Positions 34,327 through 46,000 of a stretch of 64,000 nt of DNA are shown in pieces. This DNA comes from Lingula anatina (lineage: Eukaryota; Brachiopoda; Lingulata; Lingulida; Lingulidae). A model generated the notes under the pieces. The model made no database searches. It saw only the letters and a list, made by a program, of their open reading frames with translations, and was not told the DNA's origin. Position 1 is the stretch's first letter. Every line of letters begins with the position of its first letter. Position numbers and translations under genes: made by a program. The DNA is taken from the NCBI RefSeq assembly GCF_001039355.2, contig NW_019775627.1:1-64000 (forward strand), in the 5' to 3' direction.

Positions 34327-37183
34327 AATATAATTCAATTGTTTGTGAAGGTTAGCAAAGACCTCGTAAGTTTGTTGTTCTATGGCACCTGCTGGTAAAT
34401 AAGGGTCTGCACCTGTAGTAAACAAAATCACGTTTTGTGTAATAATGGATTTCATCTCAAGTTTGTACTTGATTCCTGTGGATGGCTCTGTAAAGACGGC
34501 AAAATCAGAGAACACAGTTTGCCGAAAGTTTTTTTCCTTGAAATATTTGTCTCCGCTCATTTTTAACACAGTAGATGTAAGCCTCCAGAAAATTGGCTTT
34601 GGTTCAAATTCTCCAAAGTCCAAACCAAACGCAATTTCTTGACCTGGCGATAAATTCCAGAGTTTATGTCTGTCTTCTTGACTAGCACTTTGCAACTGAA
34701 ATGGCACGAGATAGTACGGGCTGCAAGGGACCTTAACGATTAAGTGACTTTCTTCAAGAAGTTTACCACAAATGTCTTTTAATTGTTTTGTTTCTTCAAA
34801 TGCCAGTGATTGGCACTCAGAAAGGGTCTCAATTCTATGGTTTAATGCTTGATCCATAGTACTTTCACTTAAGATGCCTATCTTCTTTTCTTTTCTCTCT
34901 ATCATCTTTAGAATTTCCAAAAACAAGCCTACAAACCATGACTGTCCATGACGCAGGACGACGAACCCTGTTTGACAGTCGCCACCATCACTGTCGCAAC
35001 AATGAATATCCCCCCTGTCGTTGAAGTATTTGACAAATTTTTTAAAGTCATTATCGTCTTTAACGACTCCTTTCTCAATGACAGCATTTTTCAGTTTTGA
35101 GATCTTTATAATTGGAGATAACTCTGGCATGATTTTCGAAAACTTCAGCCATTTGATCTCGGTTTTTTGTCTCCGTAGAACTGCGATTCCCGCCACTTGC
35201 TTTCTGAGATGCTTTCCCCCTACGTCCCTTTTGCACTGTCCCGAATTTTCTACTTCAAATATCAGGGAGTCCTTATTCCAGGAAATGTATTTGTCGATAT
35301 CCTCTTGTTCAAAAGAATTTGTCAATTCCTGAGAAATCGTTTGTCTGACCTCCTTATCCACACTGTCCCTGTGTGTCCCAACAATGAAGATAGGCCTGTG
35401 AATTTTGTAATCTTCATCGGTATGGGCCAACACGAAGTTTAACCAGTAGCGAAGCTTTTTGAATTGTGCGCATAATTCGTTGCTGTCTTTAAGTCTTTTA
35501 GCTTCTTTAAAGTTAAATACAATGATGTATACAGCGTCCTTTGGTATGAATAAATGATGGAAATAATGATATTCTTCTTGTCCTCCACAGTCAATTAACA
35601 CAAACTTAATACGCATACCTGAAACTCCATTCTCATATTTTGATTTTGCCAGTCTAATTTTGGTTAAATCAATACCCGTTGCCATTGCTTGTTTCACCTG
35701 CCAAAAGCCCCAAATCTCGAATGCAAGAATAATACCAACAGACAATAACTGATCTAAAAGGAATTCTCCAGGAAAAATAGCAATCGTCCAGTTCATAAAA
35801 TAGACCATTGCAACACCAAGAATAAAGCCCAGTGCCCTACGTGTATAGAAAGGTATATCGTAAACTTTTGCCAGAGACCGGCCAATGACCATAACTGCCG
35901 TGTATTCTAGCATAGCACTGCTAAAACAAGCCAAGAAAAGAATAAGATAATGATGGAAATACTTTTCCGTATACCATAAAATGAGACGATAGAAAATATA
36001 AGTAAATGCGATAATTGCTATTATGTAAACGGGCAACCCAATGTAAAACCGTCTGGGCATTAGTTTAGGTGACATGTATTTGCAAACGTAGACGCCAACA
36101 GCAGCCCCTGTCCATGTGAAAATGGCAATTATCACTCGCTCGTGACTGTACATCTTTAAATACATTTCTTGTGTTAAAATTTGAAATAAGAGGGCAATTG
36201 CGACATTTGAAACAATGACTTGAGACCAAACTTTAATTAACATTTGCTTAATGTTTCGTTTCTCGTGGCATAATTTGGCATGAAACACATGACATGAAAA
36301 CAATGTTAGGGTGACAATCAGAAAAACAGTTAGCGCATGATTAAAGTCATGGACCCATTCATAGAGCATATTTGAAATAATTGAGAAAAAATTAAGAATA
36401 CTACCTTGACTTTCGAGGCAAACAAAGCTGAAAACCAATGAGGTTCCTGCCCTACAACCAAATCCTAACACAAACCCTATCACCAACCCGCAACAAAGAA
36501 CACCAAGTTGGTATTCCAAAAATAAGTCTGGGCTGTCTATTTTCTGTTGCATATTGGTGTCAGCATATAGGATTTCGATACAGGCATATCTGTAAAACAT
36601 ACTGAGAGCAGTACCTTCACCATACCTGATACCCATGGGCAGGTTGCCAGAAAACACAAGTGTAGAGAAGAGGCACCCCATGATTTTCAAAGAGCACAAC
36701 CCAACGGGAGAGAAAGTGAAAGCAACACATATACAGAGCAATCCAAATACAAGTTTGACATGTTGATCAAACGATGATCCGTGATCAACTGCTTGAGAAA
36801 CAAAATTATCAGTCATTTGCACTGTAACGTAACTTGCTGCATATTGCTGTTCATTTTCAGGGTCCTTAACATCTTCCCAAGTGTCCGTTAAGGTAACGGT
36901 TTCCACGTGGTGCTTTTCATTTCCTCGAGTAGTATTGTGACTTTTTACGAAATCTTTTCCTCTGAAATGGCGTTGCAGGGATGTCTTTCCTACACCAGAA
37001 TCTCCCAGGAATAATATTTTACTCGTTTCCAAATCAATTTGCCCCTCTTGCATGCTCCTTTCATATTTGTGACGCAGATCGGCACTTGCCCCAATGATCC
37101 TCCTGCTTAACGTCCCAGTACTTGCCCCCCATGTTCTGAGCATGTCGATTTGCTGTACTTCGTTTTCGTTCTCCATTCTGGTG

Positions 37184-37213
37184 TTAATCAAACATTGCTT
37201 CATAGATGCACAT
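37184..37213 (-). promoter_or_regulatory. Upstream ORF of gene D (nine codons)
   Basis: The minus strand reads MCIYEAMFD then TAA, ending seven bases before the ATG at 37176. Equivalent uORFs with identical length and spacing precede E, F and G. The predicted 3' splice site (CCGTAG|TC) lies two bases before its ATG. Confidence 0.5.
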
Positions 37214-37216
37214 GAC

Positions 37217-37749
37217 TACGGAATTGAGAAACTGTCAAACGTGACCAAAACGATTGATGTGATGTGAGTTTTTCCAATATGTTTAGTTTGAAGACATAGA
37301 ATAAAACAATTTGGAACTTTTACAAAAAATCGTGTTTTCCCCACAACAGCAATGACCGTTTGTTAAAGTTTTTTAAGGTATGATCCGTGGGGTTGTTGTC
37401 ATCAGTCCAAAAAAACGACAACGCTTTCCATAGTTGCCATGTGTACATTTGTCTGTGAAATGCATCAAATTAAGATATATCTAAAAAGCAATACTCCTAA
37501 ACTATTCCGTTTCTTACTTTTAATTCCACCAATACCACAAGACGTGTCTGTTTCGTCAACGGTCTTTAGCTATCCTGATCTGAATTCAAAGATGTATTAC
37601 TGACCTCAGCAGTTTGTTGAAATGCAGTCACGTCCTCAAATATTGTCGACGAAGACGTGAGCTTTCAAGAGAAAATGAACAGTATTAAATGGCGGTGATG
37701 TTTTGGCTTCCGCTATTGTTATTCAAGCAGCTTGGAAGTCTAGATCAAT

Positions 37750-37784
<35 letters not shown>

Positions 37785-38990
37785 AAAAGAACCACTCTTT
37801 GCAATCTGCTGTTCGACGCCGTTTTTGTGCCATTGTTACGTGTTCAAATATCAATTTGATTCACAACACTGTTACTGGGTCATGCAAACATTTCCCCTAT
37901 TCACACTGCCACAAAGACCTGTGGTGCACAACCTGGATACAAAAGGAGAAGTATTTGGTTAATAAGTCTGTCGATAAAGGGCTAGGTCTATGTTGGAGCC
38001 TGTTGGAGGGAACGTTTTTTTATGTTTTCATTTCATATTTTGTTCCCGGTGTAGCGACCTCTCGGCGGTGGACCTGAGGTTCCAGCATAGTTTCTCCATT
38101 TTTTGCTTCTTATCTTCCTCTTGAAAAATTCATTTTTTTTACTTTGTTTTATTTGTTCACATATATTTTGTCATAATTATATGTTAACTATTTACACACA
38201 CGCACGCGCGTGCACATATGCACACACAGACACACACACACACACACACATGCACAGAGGGAAGTAAAGATAGAGAGAGTTTAAAAGTTCAAAAATAGAG
38301 TTATCTGCATAACAAATATATTAATGAAACCGGTCACATATATTGATCATCGTGTCTTTGCAAGTGGACACATACAAGGTGTAACAGGAATGGTAGTTAA
38401 AAAACTGGATGTCTGGGGTCCCATTTGTTTAAGACAGGTTAAGGTTAGTCGTATCATCAGCACTATACGGGACGAATGCCACCTATATAAAATAATGGGG
38501 AACGGACTATATGGTTCCTAACGAACTCCTGTTCTTGTCACATACAATCCACATCTTACAGTCAGCATTGTGTTAGTTGTGATTAATGGATGTGTTCATC
38601 ATAATGGATGTGTTCATCCTTTCACAAAGAAATCATCTTCTAATCATATAACATTACTGCTGAAACTGGCTGATATTAGCAGAAAATTATATTGGATTGT
38701 TTTCAGCATTACTAGTACTTAATGAAAAAGGCGTTCGTTTCATCATTAATGTTTCCTTTTAATGTACTTTTTCCTACATGTACTTTTTCAAGTTAAAAGA
38801 AAAAGAAATGCTGAGTTAAGATCGGCTGATTTTGTTATTGAGACTGGTTGACGACAACAACATGGTCATTACAGCAGTTATGACCGCACAATCAGTCTTA
38901 GCCTTGGCTAATTCGTGTACATTCCGCCACTTTGTGCAGAAGAGGAATGTGCATTTACTCTCTGTAGGTTTACGATCACTTTTGACTGAT
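37217..38990. other. 5' flank of gene D and shared intergenic unit
   Basis: The first-exon block is at about 37500-37830 with donor GAG|GTCAGT (37605/37604), followed by a T run (37751-37783), CA tracts (38196-38250) and the shared intergenic stretches. No gene. Confidence 0.5.
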
Positions 38991-40280
38991 ATTGTCAAGC
39001 AATTTCTCCACCGTGTCGTTTGCAGTTTTTGGAGATGGCTCCAACAGATCAGCGAGATGTGAATAATTTTTGTCACACAAAACGCTGCAAGAGTGACGTA
39101 AAGGACAACTTTAGGACAACATTTATACACTCATCAGTAATTCGGAGCACCCCTCTTTCCGTGAACTGTTGCATGTATCCCGAATAACATCCACACCATT
39201 TATATCCAGAACATTCTTTTCCAAAGGTAGGACAAGACAGGTAAAGGGCTGATGTCATCTTCAAAACTACTCCAATTGGCTTTTAGATGTTCGAATTGTC
39301 TATCTCATTCTTGAGGTTCCTAAAATGATTATAAAATATGATAACATTGTGACAACCAGTTGGGAAAAATGGAAGGCAGGAACCGCAGACCAACATGTAT
39401 TGTATGGTAAACAGTTTACAAAACTACAAACCTAGAAATTGAATACAGAAAGCGAGAAATGATCTCCAGTTGTCTTATTATTGAAAGATTGGGGGAAAAT
39501 AATTAGAAATGAAGTCCATTACTAAAACTTGCAGTAACACTCTGCTAAGAGGGAACAGTGAGTCCTTCAAAGCTCACGATGGGCTTGAAACTATCGTAGT
39601 CATTAAATGCGAATGTTTGAATAATATTGCATTAACGCCTCTCCTTTCTCTCATTCAACGATTATTTCATTTTTATTTCAAAAGTCAAAGTCAGTGCTCA
39701 TGAAATGCGACTTAAGGAACATTACATGTACGTTTTAGTTTTAAAATGATCAACCTCTGCATTCATGCTGAATTTCATATTTAGATATATGATATCATTG
39801 TGTGCTATCACGCTGTGTTGCATACAAAACTGTTTAATGATTTTCATCTAATTGGATTGCAAATAGGATTTAACGGCATTCTACATAATAGTTATACTGC
39901 AACAATAATTGCAATTGCTTCCCTCCCAGAGTGCACGTAGATTATCATATTTGGGGCTGCTCTACACTTACAGACGACATGTATTCCCTGGGGAATATCA
40001 TCAAATGACTCCAGCCCAGATTTGTTGTCTCCCAGATAGTACATATGAACGTGACACTACAGACAAAACAATGAACGCATGTTTTGTTTTATCAAATGTT
40101 TTTATTTTTTCCATACTAAAAGATAAGCATTGAAAGTTCAATTCATATTAGAATGAAGAAAAAAATTATGATAAGAAATTTAAAAACTTATGAAAAATGG
40201 AAGTAGGCAAGTTGAAAGGATAACGCATAAAACAATAATATTAATGTGGGGCGCTGAAGCTAGTATCTAGTGTATAGTTT

Positions 40281-40397
40281 CTAGTTTCGTTTTTCAAAAC
40301 GAACCTGGCAACCAGAAACTAGTGTGGCTTTTCAAAAACGAATCTGGTAACTAAAGACTAGTGTCTATGTTCGAAAACGATTCTGAGTTGCAGAACC
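40281..40397. repeat. Three tandem 38-39-bp repeats
   Basis: Units begin at 40281, 40319 and 40358 with CTAGT, and share a TTCxAAAACGA core. Confidence 0.7.
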
Positions 40398-41072
40398 GTT
40401 TTTGCGGAGGGAAACAGAAGTGGACGGAGGGAGAGGCCACTGGCGATTTGCGTCTACCAGGACCAGGTCGGCAGTGATCTAGTCCTCCCCGTACGGCGAG
40501 GAGAGTTCGTAACACCCTGCCCGGCTTCCACGCAGTAGGCGTTAATCTCCCGCCACCCCTTCCTCCGTTCTCTCTTCAGTCTGTCCGCAGATTCCGAGCT
40601 GCGCGTGCACACTGTCTGAAGCGACGGCCATTTTCGCACTACTTTCAGCAAAATCGAGTGAAAATGGACGACTTTTGAGCTCTTCGTATTTTCATGTGTA
40701 CTTTTGTCAACAGTTGATTTGATTAAACGATAGATATATAAAAAGAAGCGGGGATATCTAGGGATTCGGAATCTTAAGGTTAGGCCACACTTTTTTAATT
40801 TTATGGATGACATCCTGCGCGCGCACCGATTTTCGTCCGTCCTCCAAAAAAAAAAAATTACCCCCAACGAAGTCGGTTGTCGCAAACGTCGATATTGAAT
40901 TTGCCGGAAAATGAGCTTTTTTGAGTTGCAAAGAAAAGATTGTATCTCAATTGTATCTCAATTATCACTGGCATTTTAACGATCTCCTTAAAATGATCTT
41001 GTCAGGTGATAATGCGGTGAAATTGGCAATCAAAAGATCGAGTGGCACAAATGCTATAATGGTAAAAAGGTT

Positions 41073-41073
41073 N
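41073..41073. other. Assembly gap (single N)
   Basis: A lone N between the GC-rich block and the gene H exon 1 remnant; the order across it is unproven. Confidence 0.8.
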
Positions 41074-41699
41074 GCTTGTTTGCTTCCGAAAATACGAATA
41101 TGGTTTCTCAATAACTTGAATGATCTAAAGTAGTTATACTTATTTAAGCGTATGTGCACAATTTATGTAAAACTGTAGTTTAGAGAGCTTGTAAAATGTA
41201 ACTGTACACATTTTAATGCTCAATAAATTATTATATATAACTCCGTTTTTGCACATATAATTCAATTGTTTATGAAGATTAGCAAAGACCTCGAAATTTT
41301 GCTGTTCTATGGTGCCTGCTGGTAAATAAGGGTCTTTACCTGTAGTAAACCAAATCACGTTTGGTGAAATAATGGATTTCATCTCAAGTTTGTACTTGAT
41401 TCATGTGAATGGTTCTGTAAAGACAGCAAAATCAGAGTACACAGTTTGCCGAAAGTTTCTTTTCGTGAAGTTTTGATAGACACTTTCTTTTAGCAGAAAC
41501 GATGTAAGCCCCCAGAAATTTCACAAAGATATCTTGACTAGCATTATTTCAATTGCAATGGCACAAGATAGTACGGTTGCCAGGGACCTTAACAGTTTAG
41601 TGACTTTCTTCACGATGTTTACCACAAATGTATTTTAAGTATTTTGTTTCTTCAAATATCAGTGATTGGCACGCACAAAGGGTCTCAATTGATTGTAGT

Positions 41700-43055
41700 G
41701 ATTAAACCTTATGGTTAGAACCTAAAAATGATCATGAGCAATCAAACTGTCTGATAACAAAATAGCTTTCATGACTGCGTGTTTCTTTATTGGTAAATAT
41801 ATTCACTTAAATCACCAGTTTTTAGAGGTCTGCTCTTAAAAATAGCCATGTAATTGTATATATACAAGATTGTTATAAGTCACTTCATTTTTCTTTAAAC
41901 ACTGAGGGAAACGTTGCTGGAGCTGCACATATGTGCGAACGTTTCATCTAGTTATTGACTTAAGATTCAGTGAAACAGGTCCTCGGGTCGGTAAATACTG
42001 GGGTCTTGTAGGGGCAGTAAGGGGGCAGGGTCTAATAGTTTTATTTCATTTTGGCCTCAGCATGTGCATTGGCTATGGTACAATAGGCAGGTATAAAAAA
42101 ATAGGACCCCTGTTTTCTACCTGAATCATACACACACAGACCTATTCCAGACTCTTTTTAAGTATTGGCTAGTGTCACCAAATAATTTTCATAAGTAAAA
42201 ACACACAAACACACAATGTCAAAGAATCACCCAGTTTTATATGGTCAGAGACAATATACAATGTATAATAAATCAACCTGCTTCGGTCAGGGGAGGGGTG
42301 GATGGGTGAAAATATGTCCTTTTAGACATTGTTAGCCGAAAAAAACTGCAAAACTGCAAATCCTACAAAATACATTGTTAATGAAGTTATAAATAACAGT
42401 AAAACATTTATTGCAACCTCAGCATCATCATGTTCTGGTGAATATAACAGTCAGGTAAACAAGTAACGCATATAACTCATCTGCATATTACTGGAAACTG
42501 CTCAGTTCAGATAAGCGATAACGTTTTTTTAATCAAAGGATTAAAATGTCAAAATTGAAACTGTTCTAATAACTATATATCGCAATATAATTGCTGTAAT
42601 TAATGCACAATGCACAGTTTAAAACATTTTACATCTTAGAGTCTGCAATGTGTTAGTTGGGACAAATTGATGTGCCAATGTGGTCCTACTTACATTAAGT
42701 TTTGATTGTTTAAAACACCCCTTCACATTTTAGTGAAATACTAAATAATAAAGCTACACACCCATCTGAGATAAAATCAATGTTGTTAGGAAGGAGGTTA
42801 ACCTGTGGGTTGTTTTGATAATTTTACAAAGGTTATTTTTACAATTTTATTTAAAATAGATGAAAATCAATATACAACGTGTCATTCAGGTTTGTTCTTT
42901 TTCGTTTCATTTCAAGCCATCAATCTAACACAAATATCTATGCATCTTCTTCACTTCGAGTCAAAGGAAATTAACAACCGTTGGACATTTATTTTGTTAT
43001 TGAAAGCATTTGATGATACCAGAATATATTTCTTTTGAAATAGGCGTTTTTCTTC
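41700..43055 (-). other. 3' flank of gene E
   Basis: Non-coding. It is paralogous to 18.6-20.8 kb without the 0.8-kb tandem insertion found there. The last part repeats the flank type seen before genes B and D ('atcaatctaacacaaatatctatg'). Confidence 0.6.
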
Positions 43056-46000
43056 TCAGATATTATCAGTTGTTCTCACCGCCCTGTCATCTGCAGTTTC
43101 TGGAGATGGGTTCAACAGATCAGCAAGATGTGGGTACTTTTTACGCAGAACGCTACGGAAGTGACGTATAGGCTCCTTCTCAGGAGAACACCTCCACCCT
43201 CTCTCCAGTAATTCGTTGCACCCCTCTCGCCGAGACCTGCCACAGGCTTTCCGAATAACATCAGTATCATCGAAATCCAGAACTCTCTCTTGCAAAAGAT
43301 AGGACAAGACATATTCAGGGTCGAGGTCGGCTTCAAAACTTGTCCAATTATCCTTTAGCACATTCCGATGACTCTCGGTTTCTTGAAGATTCTGAAATGC
43401 AATATTCATTGCAAAAGCAAACTGATGACGATTTGATAAAAACAGGCTAAAATGCATTGCAGGGGGAACACTATTAGTTTCTGTTTAAATGTTCTCATAT
43501 TAAAGGGGTGCCACCATATTTCATTGAATGAAACAGGAGGGAAATTAACCTTAACTGGTTTAAAGGGATATTTTGGACAAAATGCATTGAAATTTAATTT
43601 AATATTTAAGTTATTATTACAAACTATATGTATCATGCATTCCAACTGTGAAGTGAAATTAACAGAATGTATTACCATCAATATTATTTAATGGACACAA
43701 CCATATCTTCACTTTAAATTCGTCAACCTCCTTGTTTACAACGGATAAAATATTTAAGATTATATGTTTACAAGATGAACATAAATATAAATAATAATTG
43801 AGCTGCAAACAAACACGTATTAGTATCCTATTTATGCTGGAACAATATTGTGCTTATTCCATACCTTCCCAGATTGCACGTAGATCATCATATTTGGGGC
43901 TGCTCTACACGTACAGACGGCACGTATTCCCTTGGGATTACTGTCAAATAACTTGAGCCCAGATTTGTTGTCTCCCAAATGGTACATGTGAATGTGATCC
44001 TACAGATAAAAGAAAAGTAACACACAGTGATTCCTCCTTCATTACTCTATCATTTGTTACCCTAACCTAATCAATATTAAGAAAAGATGCGATTGATGTT
44101 TAATCTATACTTCTGTCAATGACACGTGTGCCCTTTATTCAAAGGCAAACATTTGATTTTACAAAATGTTTTAGAATAAGAGTTATTTCGTCAATTATAG
44201 ACCACGAACTCTAAATACAAGTGAGAGAACTTACTCACCTTTTCCTCCCACAAACAAGTGTGTTTGTCTTGTTCCTGACAGACTAGTCCCACGGAATATT
44301 TTTGCCCAGGGAAAGATGTCTCGCATAAATAACACAAATCTTTGTGAAGATTGGCAAAGACCTCGAAAGTTTGTTGTTCTATGGCACCTGCTGGTAAATC
44401 AGAGACTTTGCGTGTAGTTAACAAAATCACGTTTTGTGAAATAATGGATTTCATCTCAAGTTTGTACTTGAATTCTGTGGATGGTTCTGTGAAGACTGCA
44501 AAATCAGAGAACACAGTTTGCCGAAAGTTCTTCTCCTTGAAATCTTTGTCTCCGCTCATTTTTAGCAGAACAGAAGTAAGCCTCCAAAAAATTGGCTTTG
44601 GTTCAAATTCCTCAAAGTCAAAACCAAACGCAATTCCTTCGTCCATTTTCCAAAGTTCGTCTTTTTCTTTTTGGCTAGCATTTTCCAACTGAAACGGAAC
44701 AAGATAGTACGGGCTGCCAGGGACCTTAACAATTAAATTACTTTCTTCTAGAAGTCTTCTGCAAATTTCACTCACATGTTTTGTTTCTTCAAGCACCATC
44801 GATTGGCACTTAGAAAGGCTCTTGATTCTCAGGTCTATTGCCTGATTCATGATATGTTCGTTTAAGATGCCATTCTTTTTTTTCTTTCTTTCCATCCTCT
44901 TTAGAATTTCCAGAAACAATTCTACAAACCAAGACTGTCCATGACGCAAGACGACAAACCCAGTATGGCAATCGCCACCATCACTGTAGCAACAATGAAT
45001 ATCCCCTCTCTCATTGAAGCATTTGACAAATTTTTCAAATTCATTCTCGGTTTTAACGACACCTTCCTCAGTGACAACATCTTTCAGTTCTGAGATCATC
45101 ATTATTGGGGATAAATCTGGCATGATTTTCGAAAATTTAAGCCATTTGATATCGGTTTTTTGTTTCCTTAAACCTGCGATTCCCGCCACTTGCTCTCTGA
45201 GATGCTTTCCTCCCACGTCTTTCTTGCACTGTCCCGAATTTTCTACTTCAAATATCAGGGTGTCCTTATTCCAGGAAATGTATTCATCGATGTCCTCCTT
45301 TTCAAAACGATGTGTCAATTCCACAGAAATCGAATGTCTGACCTCCTTATCCACGCTGTCTCTGTGTGTTCCAACAATGAAGATAGGCCTGTGAATTTTG
45401 TAATTTTCATCAGTATGGGCCAACACGCAGTTTAACCAATAGCGAAGCTTTTTGAATTGTACGCATAATTCGTTGCTGTCTTTAAACCTTTTAGCTTCTT
45501 TAAAGTTAAATACAATGATGTATACAGCGTCCTTTGGTATGAATAAATGATGAAAATAATGATATTCTTCTTGTCCTCCACAGTCAATTAAAACAAACTT
45601 AATACGCATGCCTGAAACTCCATTCTCGTATTTTGATTTTGCCAATCTAATTTTGGTTAAATCAATACCCGTTTTCATTGCTTGTTTCACCTGCCAAAAG
45701 CCCCAAATCTCGAATGCAAAAATAATACAAACAGACAATAACTGATCTAAAAAAAATTCTTCAGGAAATATAGCAATCGTCCAGTTCATAAAATAGACCA
45801 TTGCAACACCAAGAATAAAGCCCAGTGCCCTACGTGTATAAAAAGGTATATCGTAAACTTTTGCCAGAGACCGACCCGCCATAACTGCCGTGTATTCTAG
45901 CATAGCACTGCTAAAACAAGCCAAGAAGAGAATAAGATAATGATGGAAACACTTTTCCGTATACCATAAAATAAGACGATATAAAATATAAGAAAATGCG

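Larger units (their letters stand above)
33196..37176 (-). pseudogene. Gene D: split-GTPase membrane ROCO-CARD gene interrupted by an insertion
   Basis: Exon 1 runs 37176-34059 but is interrupted at 34152-34326. Exon 2 is 33834-33700 and the CARD exon 33525-33196. Start choice: the ATG at 37176 is in the family position with A at -3 and G at +4; an in-frame ATG also lies at 37203. G1, membrane segments, G3, G4 and the COR-like region are all intact. The insertion separates the codons for LNY and ICN near the end of the COR-like region and brings in a stop. Subtracting the insertion and one copy of the flanking AATATA leaves 2937 nt, exactly 979 codons, so the rest of the exon is undamaged. 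An N lies at 34322, so the break may partly reflect assembly. The 3' half is nearly identical to gene B. Confidence 0.7.
40090..41256. other. Non-family insertion separating pieces of gene H
   Basis: It includes three 38-39-bp tandem repeats (40281-40397) and a relatively GC-rich block (40380-40880) not seen elsewhere in the window, then an N at 41073. A 143-residue minus-strand ORF (40454-40885) is basic and matches nothing I recognise. It is probably a mobile or misassembled segment. Confidence 0.4.
38995..41700 (-). pseudogene. Gene H: decayed copy of the ROCO-CARD gene
   Basis: Remnants lie in family order. The 3' end of exon 1 is at about 41700-41257 (KLEMKSIISPNVIWFTT is recognisable), exon 2 at 40056-39922, and the CARD exon at 39319-38995. 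Exon 2 keeps its 135-nt length, but its donor has changed from GTAAG to GGAAG. The CARD exon has indels and is out of frame in several places. The exon 1 piece loses homology at about 41257, and nothing of the P-loop, membrane region or G3 remains. To its left is unrelated sequence with an N at 41073. The gene is not expected to make protein. Confidence 0.75.

Noticed and set aside
37689-38077. Plus-strand ORF starting MAVMFWL or MASAIV, found in several 5' flanks
   Set aside because: It lies in the conserved 5' block, but frames differ in length and break early in other copies (for example E and F stop after about 22 codons). It is better explained as part of the opposite-strand leader or promoter.
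40454-40885. 143-residue minus-strand ORF as a gene
   Set aside because: It is basic and low in recognisable motifs, lies in a GC-rich block inside a pseudogene, and shows no splice context.
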